Of a stretch of DNA of 64,000 bases, positions 44,952-54,404 are shown piece after piece; positions within the stretch are counted from its first letter, which is position 1; each line of letters opens with the position of its first letter. This stretch comes from Candidula unifasciata (taxonomy: Eukaryota; Mollusca; Gastropoda; Stylommatophora; Geomitridae): the NCBI GenBank assembly GCA_905116865.2, contig CAJHNH020002531.1, positions 40,309 to 104,308 on the forward strand. Reading direction: 5' to 3'. The notes beneath the pieces were generated by a model. It saw nothing but the letters and a program-made list of their open reading frames with translations, was not told the DNA's origin and did no database searches. A program made the position numbers and the translations under genes.

Positions 44952-45365
44952 CACACACACAAGCACACTCTCTCTTATAAATTCTCATATATATACACAA
45001 GCATACCTACCCTTGCATTCACACACGTTTATTCACATACACTCACATATATATTCATACAGGCACAAATACATGAGTGCTGAGCAAATAGGAGGGTTTA
45101 CACAAGGAGAAGTAATCTGAGTGATGCTTGTGAGGGTAATGAAACAATACATATATTATATACACACACACGCACGCACGCAAGCACACACTCTCTCTCA
45201 TGCATTCTCATATACATACCACCTTTGCAAACACACACATTCATACACATACACTCACATATATTCATACAGGCACAAATACATGAGTGCTGAGCAAATA
45301 AATAGGAGGGTTTACACAAGGAGAAGTAATCTGAGTGATGCTTGAGAGGGTAATGAAACAATACA
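44952..45365 (+). repeat. About 210-bp tandem duplication
   Basis: 'tattcatacaggcacaaatacatgagtgctgagcaaata' and 'tacacaaggagaagtaatctgagtgatgctt' occur near 45052 and 45261. Units are separated by CA-rich spacers. The second copy has an extra AATA. Confidence 0.85.
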
Positions 45366-45409
45366 TGGCCTTCACTCTGTACATTCTTCTTCTGCATTCA
45401 CTGGCTGGC

Positions 45410-45600
45410 TGTGAACACCTTTGGAAAGATCTGGTCGTTCACCCAGTATTGGGCTCAAGTCTTGCTTCAAGACCTAAGTACACATACATCTACAGATCTG
45501 GCTTATTTGTATGCAGGCTATTGGTTCTATGCCTTTCCAGCAGATGCTATCCAACAGAAGGAGACTATCTGCTCTGGCCAGGACCCCGGTAAAAAACCTG
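45410..45600 (-). repeat. SINE-like repeat family F, reverse copy
   Basis: 'aagatctggtcgttcaccc', 'acatctacagatctggcttatttgtatgcaggctattggtt' and 'ccagcagatgc'. Reverse orientation relative to 49880-50188. Confidence 0.7.
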
Positions 45601-46242
45601 TTTGTTTTTCAGGATGACCATGGAGGGGTATAGATAGGGCTTGGCCAGTTTTAATACTGGTACATGATGAAAGAATCTTAAAAGAAAAATTGCCACTAAA
45701 AATTATTTTTCGTCACGTTGCATTGTCATCCACAGCATTTGTGTGTAAAATGTCAACCCAATAGCCTATAATGAAAAAGTATAAAAAGCAAGCACAAAAA
45801 TGTTTTCAGGAAATCAATTTAAAAATTTTTTAAAGCAAGCGCACAAATTGTACCAGACCAGCAAACAAAACAGAACTCAATAGAAGCTTATAAAAAGAGA
45901 CACTTTTCCAGTCTTGTGATTTGCTTTTATGGGATAGTAAGATTTAATAGCTGTGACCAGGATATCAGACACACCACAATATCTTCACTGTTAAAATGGA
46001 GGGGCATTAGTTTATGGCACTATGTTATTACTAAAATATTCAGTCAAGCATAGGCATGTTTCATTGACTCAGGCTTGAGTTATAAGTAGAACCGAACGCT
46101 TATGAGTTACACCAGTGTGCCAAGATATTGGGCCATTGAATAAACATGAAACATACACAAATACACAGAAAGCAAGTGTACAGTTGGAGAAGATATAATA
46201 ATTATGTACAAGATTCCAGACATCTTTGTTCTATGCTTTCAG
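45601..46242. other. Intron 8, no gene
   Basis: AT-rich; no coding block or repeat copy recognised. Confidence 0.5.
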
Positions 46243-46313
46243 ACCGAACAGAAATACATAAAAGAGGTGACACTACGAGGGCTGCAGCTAGAGCAGTCAC
46301 TTCAGTCTACAAA
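46243..46313 (+). CDS. AMOT: Angiomotin-like exon 9
   Basis: Acceptor ATGCTTTCAG ends at 46242; donor AAA|GTAAGT at 46314. 71 bases, residues 657-679 plus two bases. 'TEQKYIKEVTLRGLQLEQSL' corresponds to the vertebrate 'WEQKYLEENVMRHFALDAA' directly after 'LEADM', so the exon 8-9 junction is conserved in register. Confidence 0.92.
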
Positions 46314-46374
46314 GTAAGTGGACTACAAGTTCCGGTCCTGTTTTTTTCTCGAAACAGATTAGGTATAACTTTTT

Positions 46375-46450
46375 TTTTGCTTTCATCAGCTGTAAACTCT
46401 GGCAGAAAGTTGTGGCTGTTCGTCCACCTCTGTATTTTAGTCGTGTTCCA
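46375..46450 (-). repeat. SINE-like repeat family F, short reverse fragment
   Basis: 'cagctgtaaactctggcagaaagttgtggctgttcgtccacct' followed by 'gtgttcca'. Confidence 0.55.
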
Positions 46451-46829
46451 GATTTAGCCAGTTAAAAAACGATGCTGATCTAAAAAGAACTAAAAGAAGA
46501 ATATGATTTCTGCAAGAGACAGCAGTTGACTCGCACACCAGTAGACACAGGACATTAACAAGAAGTCTTGTGTATCAACTTGTAGGGGGTATTGAAAAAA
46601 GATTGAAAATCTTGTATGTTGTGGTGATGATGATGATGATATCAGTGCTAGGTAACTGAGAGCCAGAGAGATCAGGGTTCAATAGGTGAGTCTGAATATT
46701 TCTGCATAATTAACCCATTCACACTGGGTTACAGGTTACCTCGTAACAGTGTTGTGGTGCCCCAGTATAACTGTTATACAAATGAATAGGGTATCAGTGA
46801 TTTATAGCTGTGTGGTTATCAACCAAAGA

Positions 46830-47275
46830 GGTTGCTAAAATGTTACATAGAACCTATTCTGCTGTATGGCAGTGAATCTTGGAATGTCTGTGAAAAAAGT
46901 TAGGAAGCATCAGAGATATGGTTTCTGAGACGAATGTTACAAATACTTTGGACGGCCAGAGTAACTAACAATGATTGGTTGAAAGAAGCTAATGAAAGTG
47001 GATATCTATATACAACAATAAGAAAGAGACAAACACTGTTCTTTGGTCACATAATGAGAAGAGAGACATTGGAGAACATCGTGACAACTGGAAAAATCAA
47101 TGGAAAAAGGGTTAGAGGCAGACCAAGAGAGACGATGCTGGATGGGCTGAAACGATGGTATGGAGGGATATCATTAAGAGAGCTGTTCCAGGCAACCAGG
47201 GATCGTGATCTGTGGAGATGCATGAGCGCCTACACCAGTTGGCAGGGCACATGATTATGATTATCATCCTTGAGA
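46830..47275 (+). mobile_element. LINE 3' end, sense orientation
   Basis: 'EPILLYGSESWNVCEK' in the upstream part (46850-46900), then an open frame 46934-47254 with 'RKRQTLFFGHIMRRETLENI', 'GKRVRGRPRETMLDGL' and 'RDRDLWRCM', the tail of a non-LTR ORF2. Short 'tgattatgattatcat' tail near 47255-47270. It ends 135 bases before exon 10 and is the same family as the minus-strand fragment after that exon. Confidence 0.85.
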
Positions 47276-47409
47276 TATTAATCCTGCAGAATACAAATTT
47301 GGATGGGGAAAAAATTTATTTAAAATAAAACAAATCTTTGCCTCCTAGACTAGTGAGAAAGGGAAAATGAGACAGTATAAATAACCTAAATGTGTTTCTC
47401 CACTTGCAG

Positions 47410-47544
47410 AGATGTTCGTTTCAGCACATTAGAGAAAAACTCCTCTGACATGGGAAAGCTGATTGACGAGGCCAAGACCGAGAAGCTGAAGCACATGGAG
47501 GAGCTACATGAATCTCATAAATCAGTGGCTGAGCTTGAAGCGAA
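47410..47544 (+). CDS. AMOT: Angiomotin-like exon 10, coiled coil, phase-symmetric
   Basis: Acceptor CACTTGCAG ends at 47409; donor CGAA|GTGAGT at 47545. 135 bases: completes Lys 680, residues 681-724, two bases over. 'GKLIDEAKTEKLKHMEELHE' then 'SVAELEA'; helical and charged. The length is a multiple of three and both ends have the same phase, so skipping would keep the frame. It lies in a 341-base gap between two inverted LINE fragments. Confidence 0.9.
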
Positions 47545-47616
47545 GTGAGTTGTCTTGTGCCTGTGTGTTCACTGGGTTTTGCACTCAGACACAAGCAGTT
47601 GTTTAAATCTTCCAGT

Positions 47617-47945
47617 TTAACAATAAAGTCCTTGTGTGGGTTCACAGTCCCCTTTATAGTCACTTCTCAGCAGCTTGAACGTCATCAAGTGCCTTGCCAG
47701 CTGGCGTTGTCGTTCTCGGTCTTTGATGTTCTGGATCAATTCCACTGATGATATTTCTATATGCCACTTTCTTAAGCCAGCCACCATCATTTCTCTAGGT
47801 CTGCCTCTGCCTCTTCTACCAGTGATCTTTCCGTTTGTCACGATATTTTGCAGTGCTCCTTTCCTCATCACATGGCCAAAGAACTTTGTTTGTCTCCTTC
47901 TGATTGTTGTTAATAATGTTCTACTTTTATCAGGCAATCATTGTT
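47617..47945 (-). mobile_element. LINE 3' end, antisense orientation
   Basis: Minus-strand frame 47937-47617: 'TIRRRQTKFFGHVMRKGALQ', 'GRRGRGRPREMMVAGLRKW', 'IKDRERQRQLA'. It aligns with 46934-47254 in protein and, over about 170 bases, clearly in DNA. It starts 73 bases after exon 10. Confidence 0.85.
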
Positions 47946-48621
47946 AGTTATTCTGGCAGTCCAAGATCAGCAGCTTTAGCCCAAAGAAAAAAAAACATTT
48001 GTAACTGCATGAATTCTTAGGAAGATCATGTGGTGGTTTTCTGTTGCCTTCCACATCCAAATGGGAGGTATTCTTTTACCTCTGCCTTTGACAGTAAATT
48101 CTTACCGTCAGGACAAGTGAGTGCCCTGCTCTGCTCAGCTGCACAGCTGCACAGCTGTCTACTTATTCTGATGAATACTCCGTCCCCAAAACCGCATTTG
48201 CCACACCTGGTGTATTGCCCATCTTATACCACACGGAGGTGCAGTTAGGATTTTGTCCTAGCTGCTTAAGCCTGAAGAAAATACATTTTTTTTTACTTAC
48301 ACTATTTCCCTTTCTAGATTAAATAAGTCTTTGTTTTTGTGTTCAAATAACATATTCATTATTTAGCTAATGCACAACCCCTCCCTCACCTACACCCTCA
48401 TTAAAGAATACATTTCTTTATTGTTTTTAGATTTTTTAAAAATTTCCAGGGGAGCTAGCATTCTATTTTATTTGATATAGAGTGCACATACATTGGTGAA
48501 ATTATCAACAATCACAAAATCAGCACTGAAATGGGAAGTATATGGAGTAAGGACATAAAGGTGTCCAAGAGAAACCTTCCAGTAAACATAGATGAGAACC
48601 CTTGGGATTGTCACCAGAGCT
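47946..48621. other. Intron 10, no gene
   Basis: Nothing recognised; a few short frames without domains. Confidence 0.45.
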
Positions 48622-48948
48622 AGTTTGTGCTGTATGTGACCAGATAGTTTGTTCTGTGTGTGATGAGATAGTTTGTTCTGTGTGTGATGAGATAGTTTGT
48701 TCTGTGTGTGATGAGATAGTTTGTTCTGTGTGTGATGAGATAGTTTGTTCTGTGTGTGATGAGATAGTTTGTTCTGTGTGTGATGAAATAGTATGTTCTG
48801 TGTGTGACGAGATAGTTTGTGCTGTGTCTGGCGTTATAGTTTGTGCTGTGTGTGATGTGATAGTTTGTGCTATGTGAGCCGAGATAGTTTGTGCTGTGTG
48901 TGACGAGATAGTTTGTGCTGTATGTGACGAGATAGTTTGTGCTATGTG
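48622..48948 (+). repeat. 24-bp minisatellite, about 13 units
   Basis: Unit 'tagtttgttctgtgtgtgatgaga' (24 bp), with later variants (gtgctgt, gacgaga). Period a multiple of three, so frames on both strands stay open (for example 48520-48993). No spacers, so not a CRISPR array. Confidence 0.95.
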
Positions 48949-49159
48949 TGACGCTCCCAGCAAGCAGCTAGGTGGTCTGCAGAGAGAGACCATGCCATAC
49001 TGGATAAAATCAAGTGCAGAGAAGTCAATCCTTTAACCTTTAACCTTTATTGATGAGAGTCTTGAGATGTCAAAAATCTGGATTCCAAACAAGATATTGA
49101 AAGGATTGCACAATTGATAAGCTGAATTTCAATCCTGATTGACTGTATATTGTGCTACG

Positions 49160-49434
49160 AGCAGGCATGAGACTCATGGTGACGGTAAGTGTGACTAGCA
49201 AGACCTGATATGTTAAGAAAGTTCTTCCACAGTTATAGCATGGGATATCAGGATTGTTGTTAATATTTGTGTTTTATTTCTTCTCAGACCCTCAGCTCTC
49301 ATCCTTTCCACAACCATATCTTCCTTCATTTTTCCCTTCCTGATATACCGTCTCCACATAATACGGTCCATGGCATTTTGTTTGTATGAGTCCTCTGTGA
49401 TGTCTGAATGACACAGTGATGATGATGATAACAT
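49160..49434 (-). repeat. Dispersed repeat family C, copy 1, possibly LINE-derived
   Basis: 'gtaagtgtgactagcaagac' and 'aagttcttccacagttatagcatgggatatcaggattgttgttaatat' recur, diverged, at 51785-51920. The minus strand at 49434-49213 reads 'NAMDRIMWRRYIRKGKM', reminiscent of a LINE C-terminal 'A.DR..WR' motif. The family may be a LINE 3' tail. Confidence 0.5.
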
Positions 49435-49484
49435 TCTATTGAAGGGGGATTACTGATGATGTGATGTTTTTTGTACATCTCCAG

Positions 49485-49720
49485 GGTTAAACAGCTTCAG
49501 ACTCAACTTGCGGAAAAAGAAGCAATGGTCAAGGTGTTCCAGCGGTCACCCCTGGCTATGGCTAGAAGTTCGAGCCTTCATGCTTTATGCCACTCACCCC
49601 TCCACTCTCCTCATGCCTCACTGATATCTCCGTATGGTTATTTGGGAAACTCTCAGGTTTCTGAGTCTGCCAGTACTGGAAGCTACAGGGATTACGCCAC
49701 CATCAGGCATGCAAAGTCTG
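49485..49720 (+). CDS. AMOT: Angiomotin-like exon 11, end of coiled coil and Ser/Pro linker
   Basis: Acceptor ACATCTCCAG ends at 49484; donor TCTG|GTAAGT at 49721. 236 bases: Lys 725 completed, residues 726-803, one base over. 'VKQLQTQLAEKEAMVKVFQR' matches the vertebrate '[20 protein letters not shown]', the last helix of the conserved domain. Then comes a Ser/Pro/His-rich stretch with several SP sites and 'GSYRDYATIRHAKS'. The vertebrate protein also turns into low-complexity sequence here, but for much longer. Confidence 0.94.
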
Positions 49721-49742
49721 GTAAGTCATTCATTCACATGGG

Positions 49743-49850
49743 TTGTCTTTGTCCTCCTTGTGTGGGTTCCAGGGTCCCATTGTGGGGGGGGGGGGGGGGG
49801 GATAATAGAACTGCAGTCACTTCTATTTAGGTCATCACTTTCCTGCAGTT
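49743..49850 (+). repeat. SINE-like repeat family F, 5' fragment with long G tract
   Basis: 'cttgtgtgggttccagggtcccattgtg' followed by 17 G residues, 23 bases after the exon 11 donor. Truncated after the G tract. Confidence 0.65.
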
Positions 49851-49879
49851 AAATTGTGGACAGCTGAAAGCCGATATCC

Positions 49880-50188
49880 CTGTATGGGTTCAAGGGCCCT
49901 ATTAAAAAAAGGGGGGGGGGGGTGGTATAAACCCACTGCCCCCCTAACAAACATTGTAAAAGTCGACTAATTAAGTGTGTTTACTTCCAAGGTGCGAGGA
50001 TGTCTGTCTGAGAGGCAAGGAACCAACAGTCTGCTTACAAATAAGCTAAACAAATCTGTGTAAAACAGATGTGCAATCAAAGCTCAAGTTCTGGCACAAG
50101 ACTAAAATCCAGAAGTGGATGAACAGCCAGAACTTTCCACCGTAGTTTTTACAGTCATCAAACGTGAAGAAGAAGAAGAAAGAAATTA
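49880..50188 (+). repeat. SINE-like repeat family F, near-complete copy
   Basis: 'tatgggttcaagggcccta', A and G tracts, 'ccactgcccccctaacaaac', 'gtctgagaggcaaggaacc', 'gaacagccagaactttcc', ending in a (GAAGAA)n tail near 50166-50186. This gives the likely full length of the family, about 300 bp. Confidence 0.8.
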
Positions 50189-50254
50189 GAGGTAAACCAG
50201 TCATGCCAGTCAAAGTAAGAGAACACAGAAATGTAGACCCTTGAAAGAAAGCGT

Positions 50255-50400
50255 CGTCCCCATGTGGGACGCAATTTTTCGTTATTTTGAAGCCCCACCC
50301 CGGCGTTTGCCGGGTGGCCGCAATATAGTCAAACGGTTTAACAGAGTTTCTGGAACCTCTCCACGGGCGATCCTCATCCGCATGGTGGCACTTTGTGTCA
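50255..50400 (+). repeat. Dispersed repeat family G, copy 2
   Basis: 'catgtgggacgcaa', 'gaagccccaccccggcgtttgccgggtggc', 'gcgatcctcatccgcatggtggcactttgt'. Better preserved than the copy at 4130. Confidence 0.7.
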
Positions 50401-50670
50401 CTGGGTGTTTATCACTGTGTGGGGTAAAATGTACTTACCTTATAAAACAGTGCAATGGAAAATATTTGATAATGATGCTGCAAGAAGTCCTATATTTTTC
50501 TTGTTTTGTAAGATAGCATTACAGGCAGCCCATAAACATTCTTCAGTGTTGTATTGCAGAAATGACACACGAAATGGCATAAACATCATTCAACGTCATT
50601 CAGGATCATGATAACATATGAAGTTTTTTTGAAAAATGCAGCTAAAATGCCCGTTCTGATTTTGTTACAG

Positions 50671-50756
50671 GAAGCTCAAGTGCCGTTGAATTGGAACATA
50701 AAAAGTCTATAGAAGAAGAGGATCTGCTGTCCAAAGTGCAAAGCTTAAACACTGCG
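50671..50756 (+). CDS. AMOT: Angiomotin-like exon 12
   Basis: Acceptor TTTGTTACAG ends at 50670; donor GCG|GTAGGT at 50757. 86 bases: Gly 804 completed, residues 805-832, phase 0. 'SSAVELEHKKSIEEEDLLSK' then 'VQSLNTA'; acidic and Leu-rich, probably helical. No vertebrate counterpart recognised by eye. Assigned from good splice sites, phase match on both sides and the absence of stops. Confidence 0.85.
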
Positions 50757-50868
50757 GTAGGTTATCTTCTTTAATAACTTCCCTTTGTTTGTATTGTCCA
50801 TGTCTTTTATGCTGTTAGCTTCCTTTGTAGTATAGATCTCAACAGCTCAGGCCAAGTCTGTTGTTCTT

Positions 50869-50870
<2 letters not shown>

Positions 50871-50942
<72 letters not shown>
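50871..50942 (+). repeat. (CT)n microsatellite
   Basis: About 36 CT units, nearly perfect, 115 bases after the exon 12 donor. Confidence 0.95.
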
Positions 50943-50945
<3 letters not shown>

Positions 50946-51182
50946 CTTCCTTCCCCACCCCCTCCCTCCCTCCCCATCTCTTTCCGGTGAACTCAACTCT
51001 GCTTCTATTAAAATTTATCAAGATTTGTTGATGGTTGTTTGACTTGAGAAGTTTGCCAACGGACCGGGTGAACAAGCTCAAGGCCACCTCCTGGGGATCT
51101 TTGCGGTTAAGTGGCAAAGCCATTTTTCTCACATGTTAAAGGTGGTGGGTTCATTTTCAAACAGCACCATTTGTTTCATCAG

Positions 51183-51455
51183 TTCCCTGTGTAGATCCTA
51201 GGAGTACAAGAATAGTGCCACTGTCCTCCATAGCAAACATGTCCTAAAAGGCATCTAATTGGGGGTGTTTCCTTCAAAATCAGAGTGCACAGCCTGAGAG
51301 GCAAGCAACCAACAGTCTGCCTAGAAATCAGGCAGATCTGTCAAATGAATATGCACGCAAAACTCCGATTCTGGAACAAAAGTCCAGAAGTGGACGAATA
51401 ACCAGAACTTTACTCCAAAAATTACAGCGGGTGAACGTGAAGAAAAAGAAAAAGA
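51183..51455 (+). repeat. SINE-like repeat family F, copy
   Basis: 'cctaggagtacaa' (diverged 5' end), 'catagcaaacatgtcctaaaaggcatctaatt', 'gcctgagaggcaagcaaccaacagtctgc', 'gaataaccagaacttt', tail 'gaagaaaaagaaaaag'. The G tract is missing in this copy. Confidence 0.75.
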
Positions 51456-51603
51456 TGAGGGTTTATACATGCAGTTGTTTCAGAGAATCCTGTAGATCTC
51501 TGTTGGGCTACAGATTTTGTGCAGCAAACAGCCAGCTGGCTGCTCCTGTTGTTTTCATCTGTCCAGAATATAGTGTTATATTGTGATTAGGGGGGGGGAG
51601 GGG

Positions 51604-51812
51604 GGTGAGTGTGACTAGCAAGTGGGGAGGCATGGCCCAGTCCATGGCAGTGGTGAGTGTGACTAGCAAGTGGGGAGGCATGACCCAGTCCATGGCAGTG
51701 GTGAGTTTGACTAGCAAGTGGGGAGACATGGCCCAGTCCGTGGTAGTGGTAAGTGTGACTAGCAAGTGGGGAGGCATGGCCCAGACCATGGTAGTGGTGA
51801 GTGTGACTAGCA
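51604..51812 (+). repeat. 48-bp tandem array, splice-donor-like units
   Basis: Four and a half units of 'ggtgagtgtgactagcaagtggggaggcat' plus 'ggcccagtccatggcagt'. Each junction reads CAGTG|GTGAGTGTG, a good match to a 5' splice site. 'gtgactagcaag' is also part of family C, which follows directly at 51785. Confidence 0.9.
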
Positions 51813-51920
51813 AGACTCACCCTTGTTGAGAAAAGCCTTCCGCAATTAGAGTAAGGATTTCAGAACAGTTGTTGCTATCACGTGCATTTATTGTGCGTCT
51901 TCCTTGATGCTCGGTTCCCG
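51785..51920 (-). repeat. Dispersed repeat family C, copy 2
   Basis: 'gagtgtgactagcaagactcacccttgttgagaaaagccttccgcaattagag' aligned with 49178-49235. Confidence 0.55.
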
Positions 51921-52379
51921 GCCTTTCCTTTATTCCCATTTCCTTTTTGATTTGGCATTTTGTTCCCATGAATCTACCTCAGCACCTGTATCATTCATGT
52001 CCCGCTTGCAGACATCTTTATATTTTAGTAGAGGTCGTCTTCAACATCTTCCATCCCCTCTGTAATTCACTATACAGGATGTCCGTAGGAAGTCTACAGT
52101 TCTCTATTCTATAAGTGTGATCCAGCCGTCTCAGCCTTCAGAGACTGGCCATTGAGAAAACTGTTGTGATGCATGCTTTTCCCAGCCCAATGTCTGTGTG
52201 TTTGTGATCTTGTCCTGCCCACAAGTATTCTTCTGAGGCATCACCTGGGACTGCTATTTAGCCATTCCTTGTGGTGCTGTTGAGTGAGATCTTTGAAAGG
52301 CTTGACCAACCTTACAGCTGAACTCGTTGGGTGGGTGGAAAAAATTTTTTCTTTCTCGAATAGAAGGCCAAGGGGAGTA
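51921..52379. other. Intron 12; probable LINE remnant, unassigned
   Basis: The minus strand would carry short basic blocks, but no diagnostic motif survives. No gene. Confidence 0.3.
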
Positions 52380-52580
52380 ATGTAAAGTAAAGATCCCTTT
52401 TCACGCCTTTCGGCGCATCGGGCGTGTGGGCAGAGTAGAGCTATTTTGTACAGACCATCAGCACTCGGTGGGTAATGTGGTCAGCATTTTTGTCTTTACT
52501 TTGGACAGCCCATCCTGGTCCCATTTTAGGCTGGGTCGACCTGCATCTTCTGTTTCGTTTTTGAAGTGCAAGTAGAGCTG
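52380..52580 (-). repeat. SINE-like repeat family D, copy 4
   Basis: 'gtaaagtaaagatcccttttc', 'cagaccatcagcactcggtgggtaatgtggtcagca', 'ttttaggctgggtcgacctgc'. Same orientation as the copy at 1793. It ends where a near-copy of the exon 13 acceptor begins. Confidence 0.75.
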
Positions 52581-52670
52581 TTGTGTAGTTTCATTGTTTG
52601 TCTGTCAGTATTTCTGCAAGCTGATGGAAATAGTTGTCACATTTCATTTACATCTTCTGTTTCATTGCAG

Positions 52671-52718
52671 TGCAAGAATGATTCCGATGATGATGAGGGA
52701 AAGCTGTTTCATGTGTGA
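52671..52718 (+). CDS. AMOT: Angiomotin-like exon 13, C-terminus and stop
   Basis: Acceptor CTGTTTCATTGCAG ends at 52670. Phase 0, 15 codons (833-847), TGA at 52716-52718. The tail CKNDSDDDEGKLFHV is acidic and ends in F-x-V, a class II PDZ-ligand pattern (hydrophobic at -2 and 0). Vertebrate angiomotins end similarly in an acidic stretch plus Y-x-I. The final codons lie in the first unit of a tandem repeat continuing into the 3'UTR. Confidence 0.85.
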   Translation, partial: CKNDSDDDEGKLFHV

Positions 52719-53560
52719 GCCTAGCACATCTAGCAAGATACAGATTCTGGAGATTGGAGAATAAGGGGTGAAGAAAAGCTGTTTCTTGTTGGCCTAATAA
52801 GATACAACTTCTGGAGATTGGAGGATGAGAAAGGCTATTTCGATGTGTGTCACACAGAGTTTGGGAAATTGGAGAATGAAGGAAAGCTCTTTTGTTTCTG
52901 ATTGTAGCAAGATAAGAGTTTTGAAAATTAGAGAATGAGGACAAGCTGTTTCAAATTGGTATAATAAGATACAGCCTCTGGAGGGTGAAGGAAGAGGGAA
53001 AACTGTTTCACATTAATGTGACGTGATACACTTCTGAAGAATGGAGATCTAGTGGCAGTTGTTTCACTTTTGTTGAATGTTGAATAGAGATTCGACATCA
53101 TAGCAGCACTCTGGACATGCCCTTAAGCGCTCTATTGCCATCTTCAGCAAGCAAGCGCAGAGTTCTAGTTCCAGTGGACCCAGTGACAGTCTGACTGCAG
53201 ATCCGTCTCGCCTTTCCATTGAGTGTTGGCCAGATTTCCTCAGACCATGATGAACTATTTGTATTTCCACACTATCCACTTGCTTCCAAAGGACCCTTAC
53301 AACATCTAACTTGCCTTGCATCAGTGACCACCAAGTGGTGCAGAACCAGCTAGTTTATCTGCTTTTTTGTTTCCTAACACACCAGCATGACCTGGAGAAA
53401 TATCCAGAGGAAAAATACATATTTGAGTGGCAAGATACTGTTGCATAGAGAATAAGAAGAAGCTGTTTCTGTTTATAACAGTAACTTACAACTTCTGGAG
53501 GATTGACAATGTGTGGCAAGCTGTTTCATGTTTGTGTGACAAGATACAATCCTGGCTATT
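52690..53560 (+). repeat. Degenerate 55-75 bp tandem repeat spanning stop codon and 3'UTR
   Basis: Units are marked by 'gaaagctgtttc' (52698, 52772, 52832 diverged, 52890, 52942, 52995, 53050, 53460, 53518), each followed by 'aagatacaacttctggagattggag'. The series is interrupted at 53090-53422 by a family A repeat and then resumes. The first unit encodes the C-terminal GKLFHV and stop. Confidence 0.8.
53090..53422 (+). repeat. Dispersed repeat family A, copy 4, inserted in the 3'UTR repeats
   Basis: 'cactctggacatgcccttaagcgctc', 'catcttcagcaagcaagcgcagagttctagtt', 'gaccaccaagtggtgcagaacca', 'cctaacacaccagca'. Best-preserved copy in the window, splitting the array 52690-53560. Confidence 0.8.
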
Positions 53561-53654
53561 GAAAGTCACCATTTTTCGTTTACCCACCAGACACTGCAGA
53601 CTCCACAAACATTCAAATAGATTAGTTATGAACCAAACAGCTCTCTGTCAATGT

Positions 53655-54025
53655 TTAAGGTTTTGAACAACAGATCAACATCATGGCACATGGGTAGTAA
53701 CCCATAAGTGCTCCGTTCTTCTTCTAACTCAAGTCTGAGTTCGAAGAAGCTCAGCACAGTGCACAGGCTCTGTAGCACCGCCGAGGATCCTGAAATACTT
53801 TGGGTAGATTTTTTACTCCAAATTTTGACCGGGCAGCACCGTTAGGCTACTCTTTTCGATTTCCAACTGCCAAGGGATTTTTTCATGTGCGCAACAATGC
53901 ACACGGGCGTGTGATCTCGCTACCCAGAGACCAGGGGGAATTCCAAGTGAATAAATTCCAGCCATTAAGAGGATTGAACCCGGAACCTCTAGCACTTGAG
54001 GCGGACACTAGAGACCACACAGCCC
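53655..54025 (+). repeat. SINE-like repeat family E, copy 2
   Basis: Close match of 30505-30870 through 'ggattgaacccggaacctc' (B-box-like). Confidence 0.8.
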
Positions 54026-54404
54026 CTGTGTCAGTGTTTTTGAGCTGAAAGAGCTGTGAAGCATGTGCCCACACCCAGTAGACATGATAACTAAGCTTTG
54101 AGGAAATCTAAGAGACCTTGAGATGACGTTCTAGTTAATGGCCCACAGTGGATTAAGTGCAAGACTATAGATCACTGAAGAAGAAGAAGAAGAAAGTAAA
54201 AGTTGCACTAGACAAAGTAATCTGTTGTTATCTGTGTTTGTTATTGCTAAAAGAAGACTGTATACACATCATTCCATATTTGAGCAGTGGCACCAGCGGT
54301 TGTCTGTTGGAGACCAGGACATTGGTTGGTGCTATGCCAAAGAAACCCAAAAGCTAAATCCGTGTTTTGAGAAAATCACGTTTGAACATTGAGTCTTCCT
54401 TCTT
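54026..54404. other. 3' flank, no gene
   Basis: A GAA tail-like run lies at 54176-54193. No other feature. The polyadenylation site of the angiomotin gene could not be fixed. Confidence 0.4.

Noticed and set aside
44573..45120. Long His/Ile/Thr and Met/Tyr/Val frames
   Set aside because: Read across an (ACAT)n microsatellite.
48622..48948. Possible CRISPR-like array of 24-bp repeats
   Set aside because: Units are directly adjacent with no unique spacers, in an animal genome; a minisatellite.
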